From positions 1-64,000 of the forward strand of contig NZ_MKKI01000043.1 of the NCBI RefSeq assembly GCF_001942345.1: 64,000 nucleotides of DNA. The letters run 5' to 3'. This DNA comes from Corynebacterium sp. CNJ-954. GTDB lineage: Bacteria; Actinomycetota; Actinomycetes; Mycobacteriales; Mycobacteriaceae. The notes below the pieces were generated by a model. It was not told the origin of the DNA, ran no database searches, and was given only the letters and a program-made list of their open reading frames with translations. Below, piece after piece: positions 18,668-28,984 of this stretch. Position 1 is the stretch's first letter; every line of letters begins with the position of its first letter. Both the position numbers and the translations under genes were made by a program.

Positions 18668-19795
18668 TCATTCACGGGTGAAGCGGTTGATGGCCGACCA
18701 GTCCGGTTTAAGGCCGAGGCCGGGACCGTCCGGCAGGCTGACCTTCCCGTCTGCGTAGACCAGGTCGGTCGTCGTATACGATTCCCGCAACAACATAGGG
18801 CCGAAGAGTTCACTACCCCAGCTCACCGCCGGCACCGCGCAGGCAAACTGCAGGGACGCCGCTGTACCAAAAGGCCCTTCCAGACTGGTGGCACCGTGAC
18901 AAGCCAGGCCCGCGGACTCCGCAACAGCCGCAGTCTTCAACGACTCCCGCAGTCCGCCCAGCTTTGTCGTCTTCACGGCGATGACATCTGCCGCTTCTGC
19001 TCTGACGACGGCGAGGGCGTCAGCTGGGCTGCACACCGATTCGTCCGCCATCACGGGCACACCGGTACGTCGGGTGATTTCTCGGAGCGTCGCCAGATCA
19101 TGTGCAGGAGTCGGCTGCTCGAAAAGATCGTAACCTGCCTCCGCTAGCCGTGGCAGGTGTGTCAGCGCTGTGATCCGGTCCCACCGGGCGTTGACGTCGA
19201 TACGCAGCGACACCCGGTCACCGACCTCTGAAGCCAGGGAGACCAATCGGTCAATGTCTCGCGCGGGGTCCCCCGCCCCCATCTTCAGTTTGAAACTACG
19301 GTGCCCGTGGGAGGCGATGCGCTCCTCGATCTCAGCAACGGCGGTTTCCACCGGAAGCACTCCGAGTGCCCAGGTGACATCGACGGAATCACGGCACTGA
19401 CCACCAAGCAGGTCTCGGACCGGAACCTCTAGGGACCTCGCCCACGCATCATGCATAGCAACATCACAGGCCGCTTTGGCGAACCGTGCATTGGCGACGA
19501 CCTTCTCGATGTCGGACAAGATCCCGACGAGTTCGTCCACCCGTCGGCCGATCATCACCGGTGCAATGAACGCGTCGACGAGAGGTTTCATCGTCTCGAC
19601 ACACTCACCGCCCCACCACGGTCCACCGGGCACGACGCCTTCGCCGAACCCGGTCACCCCGTCCCTGGTGGTGACACTCACCAACAGGATCGACTGCTCA
19701 GTGGCGGTTGTGGTGGCGAACCCGTGCGGTCGGATCAACGGCACGTCAAGAATGCGCGTCTCGACCCGTTCGATGGTCAAGCCCGGCTTCGCCAC
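18668..19795 (-). CDS. catB: Muconate cycloisomerase
   Basis: A 375-residue enolase-superfamily enzyme that lactonises cis,cis-muconate to muconolactone. The catalytic lysines are in FKLKMG, the metal ligands in RIDVNARW, FEQP and MADES, and the acid/base partner in the ITKLGG-equivalent segment VKTTKLGG. Start at GTG 19795 is preferred because AAGGAGG lies nine bases upstream, inside the end of catA; a longer form from ATG 19840 would overlap catA by 41 bases. Between catA and catC, translation probably coupled to catA. Confidence 0.93.
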   Translation of the reverse strand: MAKPGLTIERVETRILDVPLIRPHGFATTTATEQSILLVSVTTRDGVTGFGEGVVPGGPWWGGECVETMKPLVDAFIAPVMIGRRVDELVGILSDIEKVVANARFAKAACDVAMHDAWARSLEVPVRDLLGGQCRDSVDVTWALGVLPVETAVAEIEERIASHGHRSFKLKMGAGDPARDIDRLVSLASEVGDRVSLRIDVNARWDRITALTHLPRLAEAGYDLFEQPTPAHDLATLREITRRTGVPVMADESVCSPADALAVVRAEAADVIAVKTTKLGGLRESLKTAAVAESAGLACHGATSLEGPFGTAASLQFACAVPAVSWGSELFGPMLLRESYTTTDLVYADGKVSLPDGPGLGLKPDWSAINRFTRE

Positions 19796-19799
19796 GTCC

Positions 19800-20660
<861 letters not shown>

Positions 20661-20681
20661 TCAGTGGTGGTGCTATTGCAG

Positions 20682-20697
20682 GTGGAACATTTTCCAC
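20682..20697. promoter_or_regulatory. Inverted repeat just upstream of catA
   Basis: GTGGAACATTTTCCAC has 6-base arms (GTGGAA/TTCCAC) around a 4-base centre and ends 31 bases before the catA start. A TTGACT hexamer on the same strand (complement 20719-20724) could be a -35 element. The repeat would overlap or follow the -10 region, a usual place for an operator. Confidence 0.4.
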
Positions 20698-20876
20698 TGT
20701 GGTGCACGACACAGCCCCAGTCAATGAAAGGAAACCTCTACACAGCGACGTGACATTTCCCGTCAATACTTTCAGTCATAACGAAAACAGCAGTTCATAC
20801 GCCATATAGTTCCGGTCGTAAATTCCCCGACGAGGATCAAAGCACAACCTTCTCCTACGCAGATCCCTCATGCAGG

Positions 20877-20889
20877 TAAAGGTTTCCCC
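20877..20889 (+). promoter_or_regulatory. Shared 13-base motif upstream of catA
   Basis: TAAAGGTTTCCCC occurs here, about 225 bases before the catA start, and again exactly at 32488-32500 before the iacG-like gene. Both copies are followed within 30 bases by ACCCCTG. A looser relative (TAAAGATTCC) lies at 24629-24638 before iacA. Candidate binding site of the pathway regulator. Confidence 0.4.
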
Positions 20890-20919
20890 ACCCCTGTTTT
20901 CGACTCCCTACCCTACACG

Positions 20920-21840
20920 TCACGTCGTGATTTCTTCTGGCGCGAGAACAATATCGAAACGTGCACGGGTCCACTCTCTGTCGTCCAGCTGCCGCCCGTC
21001 GGGGGCAGGAGTTCCCGGAGACTGCCTGCGGAAGGTCTTAACCAGGCTTTCTTTCACGCCGAATACCGAATCACCGATATCCAACTGCGGATCCCCCTCG
21101 ACGAAGATATGGGTCACGAGGGTACGGAGCCCCGGTGCCGTCACCATGAAATGGAGGTGTGCAGCGCGCACCGGAGACCGACCGACGGCGCTGAGCATTT
21201 TTCCCACCGGCCCGTCGTGCGGGATCGGATACGGTACCGGGGTGAGCCCCCAAAACCTGAAACCACCGTCGTCATCGCTGTAGAGGCAGGCCCGTCCTGC
21301 CGTCCGACCGTCGCCGTACTGTACGTCGTACAAGCCGTCCTCATCGCATTCCCATACCTCTATCCTGGCCCCTGGCACCGGCCTACCGTCAGTGTCCGTT
21401 ACCGTCCCTTCGATCCAGGCCGGCTCACCGACGGCACCAGCGGAGATGTCACCGCCGAGGGCGACCTCGGGAGCATCGTCGACGAAGAAGGGGCCGAACA
21501 CCGTGGCTTCCGTCGCGTTCCGGTATGCCTCGTTGTTGACAGCGATCGTCTGCATGGAGACCCCGAGCGTGTCGGAGAGCAGAATGAACTCCTGTCGGGT
21601 GTCATCCGTGATGTGTCCGACAGCAGTGAGGAAGTCAATGGCGTACTTCCACTCCTCCTCTCTCAACCGGACTTCCCGGATAAATGCGTGAAGGTGACGG
21701 ACAGCTCCCTCCATGAGCTCGCGCAACCGTGGATCGGAACAGTCGGAGAACGAATCAAGGACACGATCAAGGAGATCTTCCTCGACCGCTGCCTGACGCT
21801 CGCCGGGGGCGTGTCCCGGGTGACGTTCACTTGTGGTCAT
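20920..21840 (-). CDS. Hydroxyquinol 1,2-dioxygenase-like intradiol dioxygenase
   Basis: A 306-residue intradiol dioxygenase, a distant paralogue of catA. It has a helical N-terminal domain and a catalytic core with [11 protein letters not shown] (first Tyr position is Phe in FF; the metal Tyr is probably in a nearby segment), [14 protein letters not shown], and [14 protein letters not shown] followed by RAAHLHFMV with both His ligands. The long linker and the pairing with maleylacetate reductase match hydroxyquinol dioxygenases, which open 1,2,4-trihydroxybenzene to maleylacetate. ATG 21840 is chosen as start because AGGAG lies eight bases upstream; GTG 21849 is too close to it. It directly follows the reductase, in the same direction. 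Confidence 0.8.
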   Translation of the reverse strand: MTTSERHPGHAPGERQAAVEEDLLDRVLDSFSDCSDPRLRELMEGAVRHLHAFIREVRLREEEWKYAIDFLTAVGHITDDTRQEFILLSDTLGVSMQTIAVNNEAYRNATEATVFGPFFVDDAPEVALGGDISAGAVGEPAWIEGTVTDTDGRPVPGARIEVWECDEDGLYDVQYGDGRTAGRACLYSDDDGGFRFWGLTPVPYPIPHDGPVGKMLSAVGRSPVRAAHLHFMVTAPGLRTLVTHIFVEGDPQLDIGDSVFGVKESLVKTFRRQSPGTPAPDGRQLDDREWTRARFDIVLAPEEITT

Positions 21841-21853
21841 AGCGTTCACTCCT

Positions 21854-22942
21854 CTACATCAAGGTCTTGGGATCACTGCCGTCCATGGCAGCGCGTAGCA
21901 GTGTGGTCAGTGCGGCTTCCGTGACCGGACGCGGATTGCCCTCCGGAATCTGCTGCTGGATGACCTCGACTGCGGAAGGTATGTCCGAGGCCCTGAATCC
22001 GTAGTCGGACAACCTCCGTGGAGCGGAGACTCGTTGTCTCAGGGCAGCAAGTCCCGCCGTCGCTTCGTCGGCTCCCAGTGCACGCGCGATCCTCGCGTCT
22101 GCGGTGGGGGCATGCGGGGCATTGAATGCCAGGACATACGGCAGGACAACGGCGTGGGTCTGTGCATGAGGCAGGTTGAACGTGCCCCCGAGCACGTGAC
22201 AGATCTTGTGGTGGAGGCCGGAACCCGCGGACGCGAAAGCGACTGCCGACAGGTAGGCACCGTAGAGCATCCGGTCCCTCCCTGCGACTGATGCAGGATC
22301 CTCGACGATCATTGGAAGCCCTTCACCGAGAACACGGATTCCTTCGGTCGCCATGGCGGCGTTGATCGGATCGGCCCGCGGCGCCCAGAGTGAATCCACA
22401 CAATGGGCGAGGCCGTTGAGGCCGGATGCCACCGACATCTCCACGGGAAGTGACATCGTGAGCTGCGCATCGTAGATCACGGTCACCGGGAGTACGGAGT
22501 CGGATACCCCGGTTGTCTTACGACTGCTCTCAGTCAGCCCCCACACATTCGTGGCCTCGGAGCCTGCATAGGTGGTTGGAACCGCGATCACAGGATGCCC
22601 CTCGGTCAACGCCACGGCTTTGGCCAGACCCGTGGTGGATCCGCCACCGACGCATACGAGCACGTCTACGTCGGCATCCCGGGCAGCGTCACGTGCCGCT
22701 TCGGCAGTCTCCACCGGCACATGCATGGTCACCTCGGTGTGCCATACCGACACATCCAGGTCCCCCGCCACTTCCTGTGCAAGATGACGTTCACGCTCCG
22801 CGGCGATCACCATAATTCTTGAGGCATTCAAACGGGCGACCTCGTCAGCAAGATTCGACCGGGCCCGTCCGTAACCGAACAGGACCCGCTGCCCCAGCGT
22901 CACGTGGTTGAACGCGATCGAGCTCTCGTTGTTGTCCGGCAT
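21854..22942 (-). CDS. Maleylacetate reductase
   Basis: A 362-residue iron-type alcohol dehydrogenase family enzyme that reduces maleylacetate to 3-oxoadipate with NAD(P)H. Motifs: [16 protein letters not shown] (NAD binding), [15 protein letters not shown], and the metal-site region [29 protein letters not shown] precedes ATG 22942. With the next gene, hydroxyquinol dioxygenase, it forms a two-step lower pathway for resorcinol- or hydroxyquinol-type compounds, converging on 3-oxoadipate like the catABC genes downstream. No hydroxyquinol-forming monooxygenase is adjacent, so the source of substrate is not visible. Confidence 0.9.
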   Translation of the reverse strand: MPDNNESSIAFNHVTLGQRVLFGYGRARSNLADEVARLNASRIMVIAAERERHLAQEVAGDLDVSVWHTEVTMHVPVETAEAARDAARDADVDVLVCVGGGSTTGLAKAVALTEGHPVIAVPTTYAGSEATNVWGLTESSRKTTGVSDSVLPVTVIYDAQLTMSLPVEMSVASGLNGLAHCVDSLWAPRADPINAAMATEGIRVLGEGLPMIVEDPASVAGRDRMLYGAYLSAVAFASAGSGLHHKICHVLGGTFNLPHAQTHAVVLPYVLAFNAPHAPTADARIARALGADEATAGLAALRQRVSAPRRLSDYGFRASDIPSAVEVIQQQIPEGNPRPVTEAALTTLLRAAMDGSDPKTLM

Positions 22943-23043
22943 TCTGGTCTCCTTGTGCCTGTGTATGTGGCCTCTACTGTGGTTCCCGACACCTCGAGTG
23001 ACAACAGCTCAGTGACTCATCTTTAGTGCATTCGGGGAATCCC

Positions 23044-24570
23044 CTACCCCTGGATGTGCACCTCACTCAACGGGAAACTGATACGTACGGCAGTCCCACA
23101 CGGCTCATTGGGTTCGTATGTGATGTTCCCTCCGTGACGTTGGACGATATGTTCACAGATCACCAGTCCGATACCTGAACCGTCGGTCTTCGACGAGAAC
23201 GCGCCGGCGGCAAGCATGTCCGCTGGTTCCCGGGACATTCCTCTCCCCCGGTCGCGGACGACGACGGACGCCGTGCCACCGGTGACCTCCGTGGAGACGA
23301 CCATGTACTTCTCGTCGGTCGTGGGCAAGCTGACCTCGTCAATGGCATTGACACAGATGTTGATGATGACCTGCCCGATCAACACGCTTTCACCGACCAT
23401 GGTCGGTCGGTCACCGCACAGGTCAGCGATCACTTCCACACCCTTGTCCTCCGCACGCAGTCGCACGAAATAGAGGCTTTCCTCCACAACCTCGTTGAGA
23501 TCGACGACCGTACTGACGTTCTCGATACGCCGAACATACTTTTTTACTGACGACACGATGTCGGACACCCGCCCCAACTGGGACCGTGCCTGATCCAACC
23601 CGTAGTCAAGGTCCTGAACCTCACTGTGGTGCCGGCTCAGCCTGCGACGAACGCCGTCAAGATAGTTCGTCGCTGCGGCGATCGGTTGCCCGAGATCATG
23701 CGCGAGAATCATCGCCATATCCCCCATGGCGTTGTAACGACTCATGTACTGCAGGTTCTTCTCCTGGTACGCATTGCGCCGCTCCCACTCGACCTTGCTG
23801 GAGATGTCCCTGACAGTCAGCACGCGGATGCAGCTGCCGTCAAGGACGACGTTGTCGAGGATTCCTGCCAACCAGCGCACTTCACCGGTGTTGCTGGAGA
23901 CCCTCATACGGATCGTCACAGCTCCGTCGGGCTTGCTCATTTCCGCGACAATGAACATATCGTCCAACGGGGTATCGATGTCGGCAAGTTCATCAAGCCG
24001 CTTTCCGAGCATCTCCTCCACCGATGACCCCACGAGCTTCGCAGCGAAAGGCGACACGTCCTCCACCCGGTAGTCCCGGTCGAGCAGCATCATCCCGGAT
24101 GACGTGTGAAGCATCAGCCGATCAAGGGAGTCTTCCACCCATTTGCTGGAATCCGGTACCACCTCCGCCTCGCGTATCACACGGAACTCCACGAGGATGA
24201 CATCCACAGACTCCCCTGACTCTGCAGGCTCCTTGCCCGTCTCCCCGGCTCCGGAGAGGGTGACCAAGGTGGCGACTGCGTCCGTCATGAACTCGCCCCC
24301 GTCACGATTCGCGTATTTCCAGAGCCTCTTGTTGCTTCCGTAAACCACTGCTGCCTGCAACCACGCCGTGCCCATCGCCCGCCGGTAGCGCGGATCCTGT
24401 GAACTCATGTGATGCGCCTTCAGTGACCGCAGTTCCTCGACCGAGTAGCCGAACTCCATGCACGCTGTCCGGTTCGCCCAGAGGATGCTCTTCGACTTCG
24501 CGTCGTGGACCAGCCATCCATTAGATGAGCTGTCCGCCAGAAGGCGGAAGCTCTCTGCGTCAAATTCCAT
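23044..24570 (-). CDS. PAS-domain sensor histidine kinase
   Basis: A 508-residue cytosolic sensor kinase without membrane segments. Two PAS-like domains (about 1-115 and 165-280) precede a coiled linker, an H-box AHDLGQPIAAATNYLDG, an N-box VINICVNAIDEV, and G-boxes RDRGRGMS and GSGIGLVICEHIVQRHGG. Start at ATG 24570 is chosen because TATAGT (24578-24583 on this strand) lies seven bases before it, suggesting a leaderless transcript. It is divergent from iacA. Together with the FixJ-type response regulator at 30.0-30.6 kb it forms a likely two-component pair of the TodST/StySR kind, sensing an aromatic compound and controlling the iac genes. Confidence 0.85.
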   Translation of the reverse strand: MEFDAESFRLLADSSSNGWLVHDAKSKSILWANRTACMEFGYSVEELRSLKAHHMSSQDPRYRRAMGTAWLQAAVVYGSNKRLWKYANRDGGEFMTDAVATLVTLSGAGETGKEPAESGESVDVILVEFRVIREAEVVPDSSKWVEDSLDRLMLHTSSGMMLLDRDYRVEDVSPFAAKLVGSSVEEMLGKRLDELADIDTPLDDMFIVAEMSKPDGAVTIRMRVSSNTGEVRWLAGILDNVVLDGSCIRVLTVRDISSKVEWERRNAYQEKNLQYMSRYNAMGDMAMILAHDLGQPIAAATNYLDGVRRRLSRHHSEVQDLDYGLDQARSQLGRVSDIVSSVKKYVRRIENVSTVVDLNEVVEESLYFVRLRAEDKGVEVIADLCGDRPTMVGESVLIGQVIINICVNAIDEVSLPTTDEKYMVVSTEVTGGTASVVVRDRGRGMSREPADMLAAGAFSSKTDGSGIGLVICEHIVQRHGGNITYEPNEPCGTAVRISFPLSEVHIQG

Positions 24571-24577
24571 GGTGACC

Positions 24578-24583
24578 ACTATA
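24578..24583 (-). promoter_or_regulatory. Putative -10 element for a leaderless kinase transcript
   Basis: TATAGT on the minus strand lies seven bases before ATG 24570, the spacing at which transcription would begin at or next to the start codon. No ribosome binding site is visible. Confidence 0.45.
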
Positions 24584-24628
24584 GGTGTGCGGGAAAACTG
24601 CTGGAAGACCCGAAGAAGCAACCGCGAA

Positions 24629-24645
24629 TAAAGATTCCTGTACCC
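24629..24645 (+). promoter_or_regulatory. Candidate regulator site upstream of iacA
   Basis: TAAAGATTCCTGTACCC resembles the start of the TAAAGGTTTCCCC motif at 20877 and 32488 and lies about 90 bases before iacA, in the region shared with the divergent sensor kinase. The match is partial. Confidence 0.3.
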
Positions 24646-24731
24646 GGGGCACGGGATTTACCGATAGTCAGGCGGCTCGGCGAAAACATAACGTCAGAGG
24701 TGGATAATTCACAGAGACATCTGGAGGACTA

Positions 24732-25904
24732 GTGCTACTCGACCGAGTTCGATTCACCACCCAGGCTGCTCCTGCAGGCCCGGAACGCCAGGCTGCGTTC
24801 GATCACGCACTGTCCGTGCTCCGTGAGCGGAGAGACGAGTTCACACAGCTCGGACACGTACCCAAAGACTATGTCGACCTCCTCGTCAAGGCCGGCCTGT
24901 ACAGGGCCTCGACCCCTGCGACCTTCGGCGGTGAACCCCAGCCTCCTGCCGAGTTCATGCGCCAGATCGAAGAAATCTCCGCCATCGATCCCTCTACCGG
25001 CTGGGTCGCCAGTTTCGGCTCGGCGCTGACATATTTCTCCGCCCTACCCTATGAAACTCAGGAAAACCTCTATGCAGAGAGTGTCGACGTCGTTTTCGCC
25101 GGCGGCATGTTCCCGATGATTGAGGCGGAGAAAGTCGACGGCGGTTGGATCGCCAACGGGACCTGGTTCTTCGCGTCAGGGTGCAAAGGGGCGGACATTC
25201 TGGGAATCGGGCTGCGCGGTGGCCCGGAGACAGCGGGGCGTCCGCTGACTGCACTCGTCCACCCCGAAGACGTCGAGATCGTCGAGAACTGGGACGTAGC
25301 CGGCATGAAGTCGACCGGTTCGCACAATGTCCGGGTTACTGACCTGTTCATTCCCGACGAACTTACCTTCATCCGAGGAGGAACTCCGACGGTTGATGAG
25401 CCCCTGACCCGGTATCCGGCGCTCGCCTATGCCGCGCAGGTTCTGGCGGTGACCGCACTGGGAGCCGGTCGGGGCGCACTCGACTTCGTCCGTGACACCG
25501 GTTCTGCGAACGCATCGGTCACCGGCGGCCCGGCCAAGGGGAACCGTCCTGTCTACAAGCTCGGGCTCGCACACGCCGAAGCGAACCTGCGTTCCGCCCG
25601 GGCATTCTTCTACGAGACCACGGAAACCGTCTGGGACAAGGCGGTCACAGGTGACGACATCACCGTTGAGGACCAGGCGCTGCTGCGGATTGCCGCATCG
25701 CATGCCGCCCAAGTAGGTCGCGAGGCAGCGATGACCGCGTTCGACCTTGCCGGCACCGGAGCCATCTTCAATGGACATCCCTTGCAACGTTTCCTCCAGG
25801 ACGGGCTCGTTCCCGCACAGCACGCGATGCTCCAGGAGAACACCTTCGAGGCCGGCGGAGCACTGCTCCTGGGGTTGGAAGCGACGATCCCCAGTTTCCC
25901 CTGA
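24732..25904 (+). CDS. iacA: Indole-3-acetate monooxygenase, acyl-CoA-dehydrogenase-like
   Basis: A 390-residue flavin-dependent monooxygenase with the acyl-CoA dehydrogenase fold (group D, like HsaA or DszC). Features: helical N-terminus with VPKDYVDLLVKAGLYRASTP, the beta-barrel segment with GTWFFASGC, and the C-terminal helical bundle ending at GHPLQRFLQDGLVPAQH. In known iac clusters IacA uses reduced flavin to oxidise the indole ring of indole-3-acetic acid. The identification rests mainly on gene order: small iacB, Rieske pair, SDR and reductase follow immediately. GTG 24732 is preceded by GGAGGA. The partner flavin reductase is the iacG-like gene at 32.6 kb. Confidence 0.85.
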   Translation: MLLDRVRFTTQAAPAGPERQAAFDHALSVLRERRDEFTQLGHVPKDYVDLLVKAGLYRASTPATFGGEPQPPAEFMRQIEEISAIDPSTGWVASFGSALTYFSALPYETQENLYAESVDVVFAGGMFPMIEAEKVDGGWIANGTWFFASGCKGADILGIGLRGGPETAGRPLTALVHPEDVEIVENWDVAGMKSTGSHNVRVTDLFIPDELTFIRGGTPTVDEPLTRYPALAYAAQVLAVTALGAGRGALDFVRDTGSANASVTGGPAKGNRPVYKLGLAHAEANLRSARAFFYETTETVWDKAVTGDDITVEDQALLRIAASHAAQVGREAAMTAFDLAGTGAIFNGHPLQRFLQDGLVPAQHAMLQENTFEAGGALLLGLEATIPSFP

Positions 25905-25935
25905 CCAACCAGAATTTTTACCGAGAAGAGAGATC

Positions 25936-26298
25936 ATGACGGATTCACAGCTCCGCACATTGTTCTGCGTCGGAAACAACCAGAACTTCTTCGATCTGCC
26001 GAAGGACGACATCGGCAAGGTCTGGATCGCTACCCAGACGTTTCTGACCCAGCTCCGTGACATTGACGGGGTCGACATCATCGGGACCTTCGACGACGAC
26101 GCCCACATGGTCGGGCCGTCGACCGGCTGGCCCTGGACGTTCTACATCCTGGCCGATGTCCGGGACCAGCCGACGGTGAAGGACGCATGCAACCTCCTGC
26201 GGACCGTGATGGTTGAGGACCATGCTCTGTGGCGCTACTTCACCATCGAGGCCCGCATGGGCAGGGAACTGACCATCCGCGATGACGTCACACTCTGA
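25936..26298 (+). CDS. iacB: Small IacB-like protein
   Basis: A 120-residue soluble protein with no catalytic motif that I can name (MTDSQLRTLFCVGNN, DMDVIGTF-like DGVDIIGTFDDDAHMVGP, GWPWTFYILADV). Its length and place between the IacA-like monooxygenase and the Rieske alpha subunit match iacB, a small conserved gene of indole-3-acetic acid clusters whose precise role is unresolved. It starts 31 bases after iacA with AGAGAG upstream, and is followed after 24 bases by iacC, so it belongs to the iacABCDEF operon. Confidence 0.75.
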   Translation: MTDSQLRTLFCVGNNQNFFDLPKDDIGKVWIATQTFLTQLRDIDGVDIIGTFDDDAHMVGPSTGWPWTFYILADVRDQPTVKDACNLLRTVMVEDHALWRYFTIEARMGRELTIRDDVTL

Positions 26299-26322
26299 CG
26301 ACGCCTGAGAGAGGACCTACCA

Positions 26323-27648
26323 ATGACTATCCCCACACGGATCCCCAGCAGCTCGCGCAACAACTTCGCCGCCCTCGTCGAAGATGACCGGGTGGCGGGC
26401 CAGCTTTACACCGACCCAGACATCTTCCGCGAGGAAATGAAGAGGATCTTCTACCGCACCTGGGTGTGGGTGGCGCACGAAAGTGAGATCCCCGAGTCCG
26501 GCTCATTCAAGACCACGTGGGTGGGTGACCAGCCGGTCATCGTCAACCGTGACCGCAAGGGAAACTTCAACACCTTGCTCAACCGTTGCAGGCACCGGGG
26601 TGCGACCGTCTGCGATCAGCGCAGTGGCAAGGCCAACGGCTTCACCTGCCCCTACCACAACTGGTCGTACACCCATGACGGGCGACTGCGTGGTATTCCC
26701 TACCCTGACGGATATGAGGGGTTGATCGACAAGAAGGACTTCGGGCTGCAGAAACTGCGCACCGAGAGTTACCTCGGGATGATCTTCGCCACCTTCAACG
26801 ACGATGTAGAACCCCTCGAGGACTACCTCGGGGACGCAAAGATCTGGATGGACCGTTTTTTCAAGCAGACCAACGGTTTCCCCTGCAAGGTCATCGGTAC
26901 CCACAAGTTCCGGTTCAAGGGCAACTGGAAGATCCAGCTCGAGAACACGACGGACGGCTACCACTTCCCGATGGTCCACAAGTCGTGGATGGCCTCCGTC
27001 GACTCCGAGACAGCCGACATGATGTCTTTCATGGATGACCCGGCCGCAGAAACCCACGCCCTGGGCCACGGGCACAGTGTGAGCGTCATGGCCACCGCTC
27101 ACATGGATCTTGATGAGGACGACGGAACCGAGGAGATCCAACCGCGGTTCAATCACATCGTCAAGGAACTCGAGGAAGCCGGAGAAAGCCCCGAGAGAAT
27201 CCGACGCTATATGCGGTCAATGCACGGCTGCGGTTTCAACCTGAACATGTTCCCCAACATCGCCATGTCATCGGCATTCTTCCGGGTGCTTATCCCCATC
27301 TCCGTCAACGAAACGGAGATCTGGCACATGGCCCTGGGGATGGACGGAGGCCCGGAGTCGGTCAACCGCGAACGTCTCCGAATCCACGAGCACTTCCAGG
27401 GGCCTTTCGGATTCGGCAGCCCGGACGACTCCGAGGGGTGGGACCGCGTCCAGATCGGGGCAGGCGGCAATCCGTCGATGCCGATCATGATCAATCGTGG
27501 ACTCGGTCGCGAGTACACCACCGACAACGAGAACTGGCCGACCTCACACGTCACCGACGAAACGGGCATGCGTGAGGCGTACTACATGTGGAAGAGGATG
27601 ATGAGCAATGACGACGCAGACAACTCAGACGACAACCCAGACGCCTGA
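26323..27648 (+). CDS. iacC: Rieske aromatic-ring dioxygenase, alpha subunit
   Basis: A 441-residue terminal oxygenase large subunit. The Rieske [2Fe-2S] cluster ligands are CRHRG and CPYHNW (about residues 88-110). The mononuclear iron site is in ENTTDGYHFPMVH near 210-222, with Asp and two His. The remainder is the catalytic START-like domain. In iac pathways IacCD hydroxylates the benzene ring of an oxidised indole-acetate intermediate (dioxindole-3-acetate). GAGAGGA precedes ATG 26323. Its 3' end overlaps iacD by 41 bases, so the two subunits are co-translated. Confidence 0.9.
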   Translation: MTIPTRIPSSSRNNFAALVEDDRVAGQLYTDPDIFREEMKRIFYRTWVWVAHESEIPESGSFKTTWVGDQPVIVNRDRKGNFNTLLNRCRHRGATVCDQRSGKANGFTCPYHNWSYTHDGRLRGIPYPDGYEGLIDKKDFGLQKLRTESYLGMIFATFNDDVEPLEDYLGDAKIWMDRFFKQTNGFPCKVIGTHKFRFKGNWKIQLENTTDGYHFPMVHKSWMASVDSETADMMSFMDDPAAETHALGHGHSVSVMATAHMDLDEDDGTEEIQPRFNHIVKELEEAGESPERIRRYMRSMHGCGFNLNMFPNIAMSSAFFRVLIPISVNETEIWHMALGMDGGPESVNRERLRIHEHFQGPFGFGSPDDSEGWDRVQIGAGGNPSMPIMINRGLGREYTTDNENWPTSHVTDETGMREAYYMWKRMMSNDDADNSDDNPDA

Positions 27649-28165
27649 CACCGTGGTGCGTCCGGTGTCCCCCTTTCTCTCTGATGTCCGTGTCCAGAGC
27701 GCAATCGAGCTGATCTGGCATGAAGCGGCGCTTCTCGACCGCAAGGACTACCCCACCTGGGAGAAGCTGTTCAGCGACGACGGATACTACATCGTTCCCG
27801 TCGATCCGGAGACGGAGGACTTCGAGAACTCACTGAACATGATCTACGACGACGCCCGTCTGCGGCACCTTCGCGTCGAGCGGCTTATCCAAGGGTTCTC
27901 ACCCAGCGCGGTTGCAGCGGCGACCACCGTCCGCACGGTTTCCCGGTTCGAGGTCCTGGAGGTGTCGGACAGTGATGTCGTGATCCGTTCGGCACAGATC
28001 ATCACCGCACACAAACGTAATGAAACCCGGAACCTGGGCGCCGAGATGACCCACCGGATCCGGCTGGCCGCCAACGGTCACAACGGCACCGATCTCATTG
28101 TCCAGAAGGTCGCCCGTCTCATCGACAGCCAGGACGCCATCGGCGCCGCCGGCTTCCTGATCTAG
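27608..28165 (+). CDS. iacD: Rieske dioxygenase, beta subunit
   Basis: A 185-residue small subunit of the ring-hydroxylating oxygenase, with the NTF2-like fold of the family: IELIWHEAALLDRKDYPTWE, YYIVPVDPETED and RHLRVERL. The first dozen residues are a low-complexity Thr-Gln repeat that overlaps the end of iacC, so a later start is possible (GTG near 27655), though no better ribosome binding site is seen. Partner of IacC. Confidence 0.9.
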   Translation: MTTQTTQTTTQTPDTVVRPVSPFLSDVRVQSAIELIWHEAALLDRKDYPTWEKLFSDDGYYIVPVDPETEDFENSLNMIYDDARLRHLRVERLIQGFSPSAVAAATTVRTVSRFEVLEVSDSDVVIRSAQIITAHKRNETRNLGAEMTHRIRLAANGHNGTDLIVQKVARLIDSQDAIGAAGFLI

Positions 28166-28181
28166 AAAGGTCCTGACAGAC

Positions 28182-28943
28182 ATGACCGACAACGCACCAC
28201 GCACCCGCCCCGGAGTAGCACTGGTGACCGGCGCGGCCGGCGGGCTCGGCAGCTTCATCACGCGTCGTCTCCACGCCGACGGACACAAGGTGGTCGTCAC
28301 CGGACGCAATATGGAGAAGACGACGGCACTCGCGAGCGAGCTCTCGCCCGACGGTTCCTCCGCGCTCGCGGTCGAGCTCGACGTCTCCCGCAAGGAGGGG
28401 TTCACCAACGCTCTCGACCGAGTCACCGATGTCTGGGGAACTCCGACGATCCTCGTCAACAATGCGGCGGTCACCCGCGCCGCCGACGTGTTTGAGCTGG
28501 ACACCGACGAGTTCGACGAGGTACTCACAACGAATGCCAACAGCATCTTCTTCGGCTGTCAGGTGTTCGGCCCTGCCATGGCGGAACACGGTTACGGGCG
28601 CATCGTCAATCAGGCATCCCTCGCCGGCCAGAACGGCGGCACCGCGACCGGAGCACATTACGCGGCTTCCAAAGGCGCCATCCTGACGACGACGAAGATC
28701 TTCGCCAAGGAACTCGCTGCGTCAGGGGTGACCGTCAACGCCATCTCCCCCGGCCCCCACGACGTCTCTATCGTGCACGACACCGTGGGCCACAAGATGG
28801 ATCAGATCGTCGAGGGGATTCCTGTCCACCGGCTGGGCAGCCCCGAATTCATCGCGGACACCGTGTCACTGCTGACGCAGCCGAACGCCTACTTCGTCAC
28901 GGGTGCCTGCTGGGACATCAACGGGGGACTGTACCTCCGGTAA
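28182..28943 (+). CDS. iacE: Short-chain dehydrogenase/reductase
   Basis: A 253-residue classical SDR: cofactor motif TGAAGGLGS near the N-terminus, NNAAV, catalytic Ser in VNQASLAG and YAASK active site. In iac clusters IacE acts with IacA in making dioxindole-3-acetic acid. It starts 17 bases after iacD with AGAAAGG upstream. The C-terminal segment VTGACWDINGGLYLR is the usual SDR ending. Assignment to iacE is by position in the cluster. Confidence 0.85.
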   Translation: MTDNAPRTRPGVALVTGAAGGLGSFITRRLHADGHKVVVTGRNMEKTTALASELSPDGSSALAVELDVSRKEGFTNALDRVTDVWGTPTILVNNAAVTRAADVFELDTDEFDEVLTTNANSIFFGCQVFGPAMAEHGYGRIVNQASLAGQNGGTATGAHYAASKGAILTTTKIFAKELAASGVTVNAISPGPHDVSIVHDTVGHKMDQIVEGIPVHRLGSPEFIADTVSLLTQPNAYFVTGACWDINGGLYLR

Positions 28944-28984
28944 GGCGCTTCCGCTTCACCGCACAATCACGACAGGGAAGAACC

